5,493 nt of DNA, taken from NCBI GenBank assembly GCA_003222935.1, contig QHXL01000303.1, positions 524 to 6,016 of the forward strand, given 5' to 3'. Position 1 is the first letter of the stretch. Each line of letters begins with the position of its first letter. The notes beneath the pieces are model-generated. The model was not told the origin of the DNA. It did not search any database and saw only the letters and a program-made list of their open reading frames with translations. The position numbers and the translations under genes are program-made. The stretch comes from Acidobacteriota bacterium (GTDB lineage Bacteria; Acidobacteriota; Blastocatellia; Pyrinomonadales; Pyrinomonadaceae). This document shows positions 1 through 5,493 of the stretch, piece after piece.

Positions 1-572
1 TGTGGAATCTGCGACTCGACCCTGCTCAACTCGTTGACGTGGGAAAAACTCTGGGTTCCGACGTGCCCTTCTTTTTCGTAGGAGGCGTCGGGCGGGGGAG
101 AGGACGCGGTGAAGACGTGTCTGCCCTTCCGGACGTAAAAAAGTCGCACCTAATTATCATCACGCCGAACGCGAAAGTAGCAACAGCGTCTGCATACCGG
201 GCTTTCAATGCACCTTCCTTGACAACTCAAGGATCGGTCTCTATTCTTTCAAGTTCCTTCGCGGAGCCTGCTTTTAACGATTGCGATCAAAGCATTCTGC
301 AGAATGATTTTGAAGGAGTGATCTTTGAGATAGAGCCTGAAATCGAGCGCGCCAAGCGGGCGCTGCTGGATGCAGGTGCGCAGGGCGGTTTGTTGGCTGG
401 AAGTGGTTCGAGCGTCTTTGGAGTCTTTAGTGACGAAGATGATCGAGAACGGGCTTTGGGAAGTCTCAAGTGTGAGGACGGGTGGCAGATTTTTTCGTGC
501 GACACGATTTCTCGGGAGGAGTACTCGTCAAGTCTGATTTCATCTGGGTTCCCGCTATTTACGCTCTCTTAA
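1..572 (+). CDS. ispE: 4-diphosphocytidyl-2-C-methyl-D-erythritol kinase, 3' part (5' end outside window)
   Basis: This cytoplasmic GHMP-family kinase phosphorylates the 2-hydroxyl of CDP-methylerythritol with ATP, a step of the MEP pathway to isopentenyl diphosphate. The frame is open from position 3 (first full codon Trp) to the TAA at 570-572, about 190 codons, so roughly the first 100 residues are missing. Visible motifs are LGSDVPFF (51-74), which carries the aspartate used as catalytic base in the family, the glycine-rich stretch ending GRGRGED just after it, and the C-terminal GHMP motif AGSGSSVFG (396-422). The GTG at 39 is an internal valine, not a start, because the family sequence continues upstream of it. 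The last ten or so residues (SSGFPLFTLS) look like a slight extension past the usual end. The stop lies 11 nt before tRNA-Gln, and ispE next to prs is a widespread bacterial arrangement. Identification is firm; only the 5' extent is unknown. Confidence 0.93.
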   Translation, partial: WNLRLDPAQLVDVGKTLGSDVPFFFVGGVGRGRGRGEDVSALPDVKKSHLIIITPNAKVATASAYRAFNAPSLTTQGSVSILSSSFAEPAFNDCDQSILQNDFEGVIFEIEPEIERAKRALLDAGAQGGLLAGSGSSVFGVFSDEDDRERALGSLKCEDGWQIFSCDTISREEYSSSLISSGFPLFTLS

Positions 573-583
573 TTTTAAAATAC

Positions 584-658
584 TGGGGCGTAGCCAAGTG
601 GTAAGGCACCGGTCTTTGAATCCGGCATTCGTTGGTTCGAATCCACCCGCCCCAGCCA
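584..658 (+). tRNA. tRNA-Gln (anticodon TTG), CCA encoded
   Basis: A 75-nt cloverleaf. The 7-bp acceptor stem is perfect (TGGGGCG 584-590 with CGCCCCA 648-654), followed by discriminator G655 and an encoded CCA (656-658). The anticodon loop is CTTTGAA (614-620), with anticodon TTG at 616-618 preceded by the invariant T at 615, so it reads CAA and by wobble CAG. The T-loop is TTCGAAT (636-642). The U1-A72 end and G73 fit glutamine tRNAs. Two stem positions do not pair: T613/T621 (31-39, closing the anticodon loop) and T632/C646 (50-64 in the T-stem). It sits 11 nt after ispE, too close for an obvious promoter of its own, so it is probably processed from a longer ispE-prs transcript. Identity is sure; the effect of the two mismatches is not known. 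Confidence 0.95.
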
Positions 659-665
659 AATTATG

Positions 666-757
<92 letters not shown>

Positions 758-769
758 AACTCAGAGACT

Positions 770-1717
770 ATGGGCACAACAGGCGGCATTAAGATCTTTT
801 CCGGAAATGCGAATCCAAAGTTGGCGGAAGAGATTTGTCGCCAGCTAAGCTGCGACATGGGGAAGGCATTTCCCGAACGTTTTTCTGATGGTGAGTTCAA
901 CTTTCAGATTGACGAGAATGTACGCGGCGGCGACGTCTTCCTGGTTCAACCAACTTGTCCGCCGACGGACGCGCATCTGATGGAGCTGTTGATAATGCTC
1001 GATGCGTTTCGTCGCTCTTCAGCCGAACGCATTACCGCCGTTATTCCGTATTACGGGTACGGTCGGTCTGATAAGAAAGATCGTCCACGCGTTCCAATTT
1101 CGGCAAAGTTGGTAGCGAACCTTATTAAGGTTGCCGGAGCCGATCGCTTACTGGCGATTGACCTCCACGCCGCGCAGATTCAGGGATTCTTTGACATACC
1201 CGTTGACCACCTTTATGCAGCTCCGGTGTTCATCGGTTACTATCAGGACCATCCGATGGACAACTTAACCGTTGTCGCTCCGGATACAGGTGGTGCCGAA
1301 CGCGCACGCGCATACGCAAAAAGGCTCGACGCCGAACTTGCTCTTTGTGATAAGAGACGTGAAAAAGCGAATGTCGCCGAGGTAATGAACGTAGTTGGCG
1401 ACGTGCGTGGCAGAAATTGTTTGATTGTCGACGACATGTGCGACACCGGTGGTTCGTTGACAAAGGTCGCCAAAGCCTTGAAAGAGGCCGGGGCCGAAAG
1501 AATTCACGCGTGCTTCACGCACGGTGTATTTTCCGGAAAGGCCGTGGAACAGTTGGCCGCTTCGGATATTGAAAAGATTATCGTGACTAACTCGATACCG
1601 CTTCGCGATCACGCGAGCGAGCTTGATAAGGTAAAAGTACTTAGTATCGCGCCGCTTCTGGCGAAAGCGATCAAGTCGATCCATGAGGAAACCTCGGTTT
1701 CTTCGCTCTTCGTATGA
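770..1717 (+). CDS. prs: Ribose-phosphate pyrophosphokinase (PRPP synthetase, class I)
   Basis: This cytoplasmic, Mg-dependent enzyme transfers pyrophosphate from ATP to ribose 5-phosphate, giving PRPP for purine, pyrimidine, histidine, tryptophan and NAD synthesis. The 315 residues match the usual class I length. Motifs in order are FSDGE (38-42), the ATP-site region IPYYGYGRSDKKDRPR (92-107), DLHAAQIQGFF (131-141) with the active-site His133, the flexible-loop residues KRR (195-197), and the PRPP-binding loop VDDMCDTGGS (220-229). The C-terminus SVSSLF is typical. Where E. coli has RQDR in the ATP site this protein has RSDK; I take that as normal family variation. The ATG at 770 puts the canonical IKIFSGNA strand at residues 7-14. 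Upstream there is only a weak AGAG (763-766) and no good Shine-Dalgarno, since repeat copy 1 ends 12 nt before the start. Identification is firm. Confidence 0.97.
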   Translation: MGTTGGIKIFSGNANPKLAEEICRQLSCDMGKAFPERFSDGEFNFQIDENVRGGDVFLVQPTCPPTDAHLMELLIMLDAFRRSSAERITAVIPYYGYGRSDKKDRPRVPISAKLVANLIKVAGADRLLAIDLHAAQIQGFFDIPVDHLYAAPVFIGYYQDHPMDNLTVVAPDTGGAERARAYAKRLDAELALCDKRREKANVAEVMNVVGDVRGRNCLIVDDMCDTGGSLTKVAKALKEAGAERIHACFTHGVFSGKAVEQLAASDIEKIIVTNSIPLRDHASELDKVKVLSIAPLLAKAIKSIHEETSVSSLFV

Positions 1718-1768
1718 AGGGCAAACACTGGTGGCTTTGAAGTGAAGACCATCAGCGACCTGCAAGAG

Positions 1769-1860
1769 ATTGCAGATTGCAGATTGTAGATTGCAGATTT
1801 GAACAACCTCGTGCTTTGGTGTTGTTCCGAATCTGAAATCTGAAATCTGAAATCTTCAAT
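1769..1860. repeat. Heptad inverted-repeat element, copy 2 (prs/rplY spacer)
   Basis: The left arm is ATTGCAG, ATTGCAG, ATTGTAG and ATTGCAG (1769-1796) plus ATTTG (1797-1801). The core is 26 nt (1802-1827). The right arm is CGAAT (1828-1832) plus CTGAAAT three times and CTTCAAT (1833-1860). The core continues the stem: GAACAAC (1801-1807) pairs with GTTGTTC (1821-1827) around a 13-nt loop. Outside the heptads a perfect 8-bp inverted repeat, CAGCGACC (1753-1760) and GGTCGCTG (1868-1875), encloses the whole, making a possible 123-nt hairpin. Most heptads have one G-A mismatch where the left ATTG faces the right-arm AAAT. The rplY Shine-Dalgarno (1885-1890) lies outside the stem. Total length, 92 bp, equals that of copy 1. 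Confidence 0.88.
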
Positions 1861-1895
1861 AACTTGGGGTCGCTGAAAGTTTGTAAGGAGAAATC

Positions 1896-2561
1896 ATGGC
1901 GGAGAAAAAAGAGTACAAGGTCCAGGCAAAACAACGTGAAGGACGTGGCAAAAACGACGCGCGTCGTGCGCGACGAGACGGAATGGTCCCGATCACCGTT
2001 TATGGTGGCGGATCTGAAACATTGGCTGCTGTAGCGCCTTTACGCGATCTGGCTGCAATCCTGCGTTCGGAATCTGGGCGTAATACGATCTTCACGATTG
2101 ATGTGGAAGGCGTTGGCGTAAGTGAAGTCATGTTTCATGACCGCCAGATCGATCCGATCAGAGGACGTTTGATTCATGCTGATCTCACTCGCCTGGTCAA
2201 GGGACAGAAGATTGAAGTGACAGTTCCTTTGCACCTCGTGGGAGAACCGATTGGCGTCAAGGAAAGACAGGGCGTGCTTGAGCAAATCATCCGCGAGATC
2301 GAAATCCGATGTGAGCCACGTATGATTCCCGACGCAATTAACGTTGACGTCTCAAATCTCGATGTTCACGACGTTTTGCACGTTTCGGATTTGAAAGTCG
2401 AAGAGGGAGTGGAACTCCTTCAAGATTCGGATGTCGTGATTGCGACCGTCGGCATGGTGAAGGAAGAAGCGGAAGCTGCTCCGGCAATCGAAGGTGAAGA
2501 GCCAGCCGAGCCAGAAGTCATTGGCAAGGGCAAGAAGGAAGATGAGGGTGGTGAGGGTTGA
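1896..2561 (+). CDS. rplY: 50S ribosomal protein bL25, long Ctc/TL5 form
   Basis: This large-subunit protein binds 5S rRNA. At 221 residues it is the two-domain form also called Ctc or TL5, not the short E. coli L25 of about 94 residues. The N-terminal 5S-binding domain (about 1-95) shows REGRGKNDARRARRDGMVP and VYG near residues 14-38, and the conserved DRQIDPIRGRLIHADL block near 81-96. The beta-rich C-terminal domain (about 100-188) follows with VPLHLVGEPIGVK. The tail from about 190 is rich in Glu, Ala and Pro, which is usual for this family. The start is fixed by AAGGAG at 1885-1890, 5 nt before the ATG. The stop TGA (2559-2561) lies inside the first heptad of repeat copy 3. A bL25 gene beside pth and prs is a common arrangement. 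Identification is firm. Confidence 0.96.
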   Translation: MAEKKEYKVQAKQREGRGKNDARRARRDGMVPITVYGGGSETLAAVAPLRDLAAILRSESGRNTIFTIDVEGVGVSEVMFHDRQIDPIRGRLIHADLTRLVKGQKIEVTVPLHLVGEPIGVKERQGVLEQIIREIEIRCEPRMIPDAINVDVSNLDVHDVLHVSDLKVEEGVELLQDSDVVIATVGMVKEEAEAAPAIEGEEPAEPEVIGKGKKEDEGGEG

Positions 2562-2641
2562 AGATTGCAGATTGTAGATTGAAGATTGGTCACGCCCCGT
2601 GGCCACGAACAATCTGAAATCTGAAATTTGAAATCTGAAAT
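2557..2641. repeat. Heptad inverted-repeat element, copy 3 (fills rplY/pth spacer)
   Basis: The left arm is GTTGAAG, ATTGCAG, ATTGTAG and ATTGAAG (2557-2584) plus ATTGG (2585-2589). The core is 19 nt (2590-2608). The right arm is ACAAT (2609-2613) plus CTGAAAT, CTGAAAT, TTGAAAT and CTGAAAT (2614-2641), followed by a fifth near-unit CTGACAT (2642-2648) that supplies the first two bases of the pth start codon. The first unit contains the rplY stop codon. The middle can fold as GGTCACG (2588-2594) with CGTGGCC (2598-2604), one G-T wobble, around a 3-nt loop. No other sequence lies between rplY and pth. Confidence 0.87.
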
Positions 2642-2646
2642 CTGAC

Positions 2647-3198
2647 ATGTGGTTGATTGTTGGCCTCGGAAACCCCGGAAGTGAGTACGAATGGTCGCGT
2701 CACAATCTTGGGTTCATGTTGATTGATAAATTGGCGAGCGATGCTCAGGTGGAAGTCCGACGTCGTGAGTGTAATGGCTTGATAGCACGAGCCGAGCTCG
2801 AGAGTACCAAGGTGCTTCTCGTGAAGCCGCAGACTTACATGAACCTGAGTGGTCAAACAGTTTCATGTTTGCTCGCAAAGCACAGTTCGGAAAAGTTGAT
2901 CGTGATATCGGATGACCTGGCCTTACCCATTGGTTCGATTCGAATTCGAGAACGTGGTTCGGCGGGTGGTCACAACGGGTTGAAGTCGATTATCGCGTCG
3001 ATCGGAACAGACGAGTTCGTGAGATTGCGGATCGGAATTCAGCCAGAACATCCGATCAACGATTCCAAAAAGTTTGTACTCGATTCATTTGCACGTAGTG
3101 AACGAGAGGTAGTTAAGGAAGTGATTGACAAAAGCGCGACAGCGATCAGGACGATTTTGAAAGACGGAGTTCTGAAAGCGATGAGCGAATTTAATTGA
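2647..3198 (+). CDS. pth: Peptidyl-tRNA hydrolase
   Basis: This cytoplasmic enzyme cleaves the ester bond of peptidyl-tRNAs that fall off ribosomes, recycling tRNA. The length of 183 residues is normal. The N-terminus MWLIVGLGNPGSEY is canonical, which fixes the start. Catalytic and binding residues of the E. coli enzyme are present: Asn9, His19 in SRHNLGF, Asn66 in KPQTYMNLSG, Asp89 in ISDDLALP, and Asn110 in GSAGGHNGLKSI. The aspartate following the catalytic one in E. coli (DLDLP-type loop) is Ala92 here, a minor variation. The ending AMSEFN resembles common Pth C-termini, so the protein is complete. There is no Shine-Dalgarno: the 30 nt before the ATG are heptads of repeat copy 3. Translation may depend on coupling to rplY (85 nt upstream) or on an unstructured AT-rich entry site. 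The TGA stop lies in repeat copy 4. Confidence 0.96.
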   Translation: MWLIVGLGNPGSEYEWSRHNLGFMLIDKLASDAQVEVRRRECNGLIARAELESTKVLLVKPQTYMNLSGQTVSCLLAKHSSEKLIVISDDLALPIGSIRIRERGSAGGHNGLKSIIASIGTDEFVRLRIGIQPEHPINDSKKFVLDSFARSEREVVKEVIDKSATAIRTILKDGVLKAMSEFN

Positions 3199-3282
3199 AG
3201 ATTGAAGATTTCAGATTGAAGATTGGTTCGTCAGTTCGAACCGTCCTTTCAAATCTGCAATCTGAAATCCTCAATCTGAAAT
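3194..3282. repeat. Heptad inverted-repeat element, copy 4 (pth/rpsF spacer)
   Basis: The left arm is ATTGAAG, ATTGAAG, ATTTCAG and ATTGAAG (3194-3221) plus ATTGG (3222-3226). The core is 23 nt (3227-3249). The right arm is CAAAT (3250-3254) plus CTGCAAT, CTGAAAT, CCTCAAT and CTGAAAT (3255-3282). The centre forms a perfect 6-bp hairpin, GGTTCG (3225-3230) with CGAACC (3237-3242), around a 6-nt loop. The first unit overlaps the last codon and TGA stop of pth (3196-3198). The rpsF Shine-Dalgarno GGAGG (3288-3292) starts 6 nt after the last unit, so this copy is the 5' leader next to the ribosomal-protein cluster. Confidence 0.87.
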
Positions 3283-3296
3283 GATTCGGAGGTTTA

Positions 3297-3710
3297 ATGG
3301 ATAACAAAAGACAATACGAAGTGGTCTTCATTGTCGATCCCACGATCGATGACGAGGTGACAAAACTAACTGAAAGTTTCAAGCAGATAATTGTCGACCA
3401 GGGTGGCGTGGTTACTAAAGCCGAGACCATGGGAAAGCGTCAGCTCGCTTACGAAATCCTTCATAAGAAGGAAGGAACATTCGTATTAATGGAGATCGAG
3501 GGCTCTGGCCGCGAGATTGCGGAGCTTGAGCGCCGCATGCGCGTCAACGACCGCATCCTGCGTTACCTGACCGTGCGTGTGGATCCGGATCGCCAGCGTG
3601 CCGAGAAGTTGCGGAGTCGTCGCGCTGCGAAGCAGGCGAAGCGTGCTGAAAAAGGCGCTCACGGGCGTCGTGGCGGCGGAGTAGAGTTTGCTGAATCCAA
3701 CAGCGAATAG
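3297..3710 (+). CDS. rpsF: 30S ribosomal protein bS6
   Basis: This small-subunit protein forms a heterodimer with bS18 on the platform of the 30S particle. The core (residues 1-96) begins [16 protein letters not shown] and contains [24 protein letters not shown] (46-69, read in part) and the helix leading to [14 protein letters not shown] (83-96), all typical of bS6. Residues 97-137 form a basic, Lys/Arg-rich tail with RRGGG, longer than the E. coli core but common among bS6 proteins. GGAGG at 3288-3292 lies 4 nt before the ATG and supports the start. rpsR follows after 25 nt and rplI after that, the usual ribosomal-protein operon, here without ssb between rpsF and rpsR. In other bacteria a bS6-bS18 complex represses this operon through an mRNA leader; here the leader region is occupied by repeat copy 4. 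Confidence 0.96.
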   Translation: MDNKRQYEVVFIVDPTIDDEVTKLTESFKQIIVDQGGVVTKAETMGKRQLAYEILHKKEGTFVLMEIEGSGREIAELERRMRVNDRILRYLTVRVDPDRQRAEKLRSRRAAKQAKRAEKGAHGRRGGGVEFAESNSE

Positions 3711-3725
3711 AGATTCACGATTTAC

Positions 3726-3730
3726 GAGGA
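3726..3730 (+). promoter_or_regulatory. Shine-Dalgarno GAGGA that decides the rpsR start
   Basis: GAGGA lies 5 nt upstream of the ATG at 3736. The same frame is open further upstream to an ATG-like TTG/ATG region at 3688, but that would overlap the end of rpsF and has no comparable ribosome-binding site, so 3736 is the better start. Confidence 0.75.
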
Positions 3731-3735
3731 CTATT

Positions 3736-4044
3736 ATGTCAACCAATTATGAAGACCGCCCGCGTGGTGGTTACGACAATGATGACGATCAGGATAGACG
3801 GGGCTCCATGGGCGGCCGTGGAGGCGGACGGCGAATGCATCGCCGGCGCGTTTGTCGGTTTTGTATCGACAAAGTAGATCTTATCGATTTCAAAGACTAC
3901 CGATTGCTGCTTAACTATGTTCCCGAGCGAGGCAAGATCTTGCCACGTCGCATCTCGGGAAATTGTGCCACGCATCAACGCATGTTGGCGGAAGCAATCA
4001 AGCGCGCACGCAACATAGCGTTGCTGCCGTACAGCACCGACTAA
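3736..4044 (+). CDS. rpsR: 30S ribosomal protein bS18
   Basis: This small-subunit protein pairs with bS6 on the 30S platform. From the ATG at 3736 it has 102 residues. The family core runs from about residue 37: [19 protein letters not shown], then [14 protein letters not shown] (64-77), then [20 protein letters not shown] (80-99). Cys40, Cys43, Cys77 and His80 make a CxxC...CxxH set consistent with the zinc-binding form of bS18. The first 36 residues are an unusual low-complexity leader: an acidic patch YDNDDDQD (13-20), then Gly/Arg-rich [13 protein letters not shown] (21-33), with many bS18 proteins starting close to the core instead. It sits 25 nt after rpsF and 16 nt before rplI and is presumably co-transcribed. 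Identity is firm; the start rests on the GAGGA at 3726-3730. Confidence 0.95.
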   Translation: MSTNYEDRPRGGYDNDDDQDRRGSMGGRGGGRRMHRRRVCRFCIDKVDLIDFKDYRLLLNYVPERGKILPRRISGNCATHQRMLAEAIKRARNIALLPYSTD

Positions 4045-4060
4045 GGGAAGGAGCAAGCGA

Positions 4061-4600
4061 ATGCCACATACAAAAGTACTTTTACGCGAAGATGTCGACG
4101 ATCTTGGCGCCCGCGGCGAAATCGTCCGGGTGCGTGCGGGTTATGCTCGCAACTATTTGTTGCCGCGCAATCTCGCGGTGCAAGCGACCACCGGAAATGT
4201 CAAAGGCATTGAAACGGAACGCGCCGCACTCCTGAAGAAGGAAGCGAAAGAACGATCTGCTGCGGAAGCGCAGTCGCAACAAATGGGTTCACTCGTTCTC
4301 GAGTTCAAGCGAAAATCTGGTGAACAGGGTGCGCTCTACGGATCGGTTACTTCCATGGACGTCGCCGAAGCGCTCAAAGACAAGGGATACGAGATCGACC
4401 GTCATCGCATTCACTTACGCGAGCCGTTGAAGCGTCTTGGAGAATACAAGGTGCCGGTGCGTTTGCATCGTGAAGTGACAATTGAGTTGCAAGTCAAAGT
4501 TCAGCCTGAAGGCGAAGTGATTGTTGGTCACCTCAGTCCTGAAGAAGAAGCCAGCCTGGCAAAGTCGACTGAAAGCGAAACGACGGAAGCTTCTGAATAG
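4061..4600 (+). CDS. rplI: 50S ribosomal protein bL9
   Basis: This large-subunit protein binds 23S rRNA near the L1 stalk and helps keep reading frame. The 179 residues are a little longer than the usual 150. The N-terminal rRNA-binding domain carries the bL9 signature, VLLREDVDDLGARGE (6-20) and VRAGYARNYLLPRNLA (24-39). A Lys/Glu/Ala-rich connecting helix (about 45-75) follows. The C-terminal domain (about 77-150) includes ALYGSVTSMDVAEAL (91-105). Residues 150-179 are an acidic Glu/Ser/Thr-rich tail. AAGGAG at 4048-4053, 7 nt before the ATG, fixes the start. It is the last gene of the rpsF-rpsR-rplI cluster and is followed 40 nt later by a hairpin terminator. Confidence 0.96.
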   Translation: MPHTKVLLREDVDDLGARGEIVRVRAGYARNYLLPRNLAVQATTGNVKGIETERAALLKKEAKERSAAEAQSQQMGSLVLEFKRKSGEQGALYGSVTSMDVAEALKDKGYEIDRHRIHLREPLKRLGEYKVPVRLHREVTIELQVKVQPEGEVIVGHLSPEEEASLAKSTESETTEASE

Positions 4601-4640
4601 TCTGACTACAGATAAAACCTGTCAGTCCATTGCGTGAGAT

Positions 4641-4679
4641 GACGCTGCATGCTAATTACCCAACATGCAGCGTCGTTTT
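4641..4679 (+). terminator. Rho-independent terminator of the rpsF-rpsR-rplI cluster
   Basis: GACGCTGCATG (4641-4651) and CATGCAGCGTC (4664-4674) form a perfect 11-bp stem with a 12-nt loop, followed by GTTTTG. The U-run is only four long, so termination may be partial. A weaker inverted repeat, CTGAC (4602-4606) and GTCAG (4621-4625), lies just upstream. The position straight after rplI and before a promoter-like sequence fits the end of the ribosomal-protein transcript. Confidence 0.82.
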
Positions 4680-4713
4680 GTATTTACCTGTTTAGCATTA
4701 TTACTCGCCGCCG

Positions 4714-4742
4714 TTGCCAAACGAAAATCCATCAAATCTAAT
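4714..4742 (+). promoter_or_regulatory. Candidate sigma-70-type promoter for dnaB
   Basis: TTGCCA (4714-4719) and TCTAAT (4737-4742) each match the -35 and -10 consensus at 5 of 6 positions and are exactly 17 nt apart. They lie between the rplI terminator and dnaB and would start transcription near 4749, giving a leader of about 50 nt that contains the one-armed heptad repeat. This is a pattern match only. Confidence 0.5.
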
Positions 4743-4774
4743 ACGTTCTTGATCGACATTATCGACCTCCCAGT

Positions 4775-4795
4775 TTGAGATCTGAAATCTGAGAT
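4775..4795. repeat. One-armed heptad element (solo right arm before dnaB)
   Basis: Three tandem units TTGAGAT, CTGAAAT and CTGAGAT (4775-4795), followed by CAAT, match the right-arm units of copies 2-4 in sequence and phase. No matching left arm is visible between the rplI terminator and this point. It ends 6 nt before the dnaB start codon. It is either a decayed copy or a solitary half element. Confidence 0.65.
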
Positions 4796-4801
4796 CAATT
4801 T

Positions 4802-5493
4802 ATGGCTTTCCCTGATCCAATTCGTGAACAACCATTCGAACGCGCGCTACCAAACAGTTCCGAAGCAGAGCGAGCTATTCTTGGCGCAATACTCCTCGAT
4901 AACGGCTTGATCAGCCAGGCAATCGAACAACTCCGCCCGGAAGACTTTTACGTTCCCTCACATCGCCGGATCTTTGTAGCGATGATTGCTCTGTTCGAAC
5001 GTGGCGCCGAGATCAATCCCATTCTCATCGGCGAAGAATTGAAGAAAGAGAACTCGCTGGAATCAGTGGGTGGTTTCACTTTTATTACCGGCTTAACTTA
5101 CGGCCTGCCGCACTCCACCAACATCGTTCACTACGCGAAAGTTGTGCGTGGTAAATCGATGCTGCGTCAGTTGATCAAGACTTCAAACAAGATCACCCAG
5201 GAAGCACTCGAGGAAGAAGACGAGCCGGAGATCATTCTCGACCACGCCGAGCATGCCATCTTTCAACTTGCCGATGCCCGTGTTCGACAGGGCTTCGTGC
5301 ACGTCAAACCAATCGCCGAACAGCTGTTGGAAAAAGTACAGGAGATGGAAGGACGTGCCGCAGTCTTAACCGGATTGACGACTGGTTTTGCTGATCTCGA
5401 TAAGATGACTTCGGGCCTCCAGCCTGCTGATCTCATCATTCTGGCTGCACGACCATCGATGGGAAAAACAAGTTTCGCGTTGATGTTGGCTGA
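4802..5493 (+). CDS. dnaB: Replicative DNA helicase DnaB, 5' part (3' end outside window)
   Basis: This is the hexameric 5'-3' helicase that unwinds the replication fork and recruits primase. The frame is open for 230 codons to the window edge, about half the usual 450-500 residues. The N-terminal domain (about 16-115) begins LPNSSEAERAILGAILLDN, the standard DnaB opening, and contains EDFYVPSHRRIF (47-58) and the conserved FTFITGL (92-98). The linker region (about 116-185) follows. The RecA-like domain begins GLTTGFADLDKMTSGLQPADL (191-211, read in part) and reaches the Walker A motif ARPSMGKTS (216-224) with Lys222. The Walker B motif and DNA-binding loops lie outside the window. The ATG at 4802 fits the family start, but only a weak GAG (4791-4793) precedes it. 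Placement after rplI is common in bacteria. The gene has a likely promoter of its own at 4714-4742. Identity is firm. Confidence 0.96.
   Translation, partial: MAFPDPIREQPFERALPNSSEAERAILGAILLDNGLISQAIEQLRPEDFYVPSHRRIFVAMIALFERGAEINPILIGEELKKENSLESVGGFTFITGLTYGLPHSTNIVHYAKVVRGKSMLRQLIKTSNKITQEALEEEDEPEIILDHAEHAIFQLADARVRQGFVHVKPIAEQLLEKVQEMEGRAAVLTGLTTGFADLDKMTSGLQPADLIILAARPSMGKTSFALMLA

Noticed and set aside
219..247. Promoter-like TTGACA (219-224) and TATTCT (242-247), 17 nt apart, inside ispE
   Set aside because: The -35 is perfect and the spacing ideal, so it might feed tRNA-Gln and prs, but the -10 matches only 4 of 6 and it is over 330 nt upstream within conserved coding sequence; too weak to annotate.
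576..581. TAAAAT just before the tRNA as a -10 box
   Set aside because: It is only 2 nt from the mature tRNA 5' end and has no -35 partner, so transcription would start inside the tRNA.
1265..1765. Long open frame on the minus strand opposite prs (166 codons)
   Set aside because: It lies antisense to a well-conserved prs, shows no recognisable motif, and starts in the prs/rplY spacer; it is a shadow of the coding strand.
3125..3155. TTGACA inside the end of pth as a promoter for rpsF
   Set aside because: No acceptable -10 hexamer lies 16-19 nt downstream.
3688..3735. Upstream start for rpsR that adds 16 residues
   Set aside because: It overlaps the end of rpsF and lacks a ribosome-binding site as good as GAGGA before 3736.
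3963..4235. Plus-strand open frame overlapping rpsR and rplI
   Set aside because: It overlaps two clear ribosomal-protein genes in another frame and resembles nothing.

Overview
The window is a stretch of housekeeping chromosome with every gene on the + strand. The order is ispE (3' part) - tRNA-Gln(TTG) - prs - rplY - pth - rpsF - rpsR - rplI - dnaB (5' part). Protein motifs and this gene order suggest a bacterium, most likely an Acidobacteriota lineage. That assignment is inferred from remembered synteny and the moderate G+C feel of the sequence; some deltaproteobacterial lineages have a similar order, so it is not proven. There are no phage, transposase, CRISPR or defence genes.

Layout. 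Positions 1-572 hold the C-terminal two thirds of the isoprenoid kinase IspE. A tRNA-Gln follows 11 nt later. Then come PRPP synthetase (770-1717), ribosomal protein bL25 of the long Ctc/TL5 type (1896-2561) and peptidyl-tRNA hydrolase (2647-3198). A tight ribosomal cluster bS6-bS18-bL9 (3297-4600) has spacers of only 25 and 16 nt and ends in a strong hairpin terminator (4641-4679). After a plausible sigma-70-type promoter (4714-4742), the replicative helicase DnaB starts at 4802 and runs off the window at its Walker A motif. Most products serve translation: tRNA, three ribosomal proteins of the tight cluster plus bL25, and recycling of peptidyl-tRNA. PRPP synthetase supplies nucleotide precursors and DnaB links to replication.

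The unusual part lies between the genes. Four of the spacers (tRNA/prs, prs/rplY, rplY/pth, pth/rpsF) each carry one copy of an 85-92 bp element with the same design. There are four tandem 7-bp units of type ATTNNNR plus a half unit, a 19-26 nt core that differs in sequence each time, then a half unit and four 7-bp units in inverted orientation. Each can fold into a long imperfect hairpin, and each core can itself form a smaller hairpin from a different sequence. A fifth, one-armed copy lies just before dnaB. The elements abut or overlap the stop codons of rplY and pth and reach the start codon of pth. prs, pth and dnaB, which begin directly after an element, have no clear Shine-Dalgarno sequence, whereas rplY, rpsF, rpsR and rplI do. 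This repeat family is the best candidate in the window for something undescribed.
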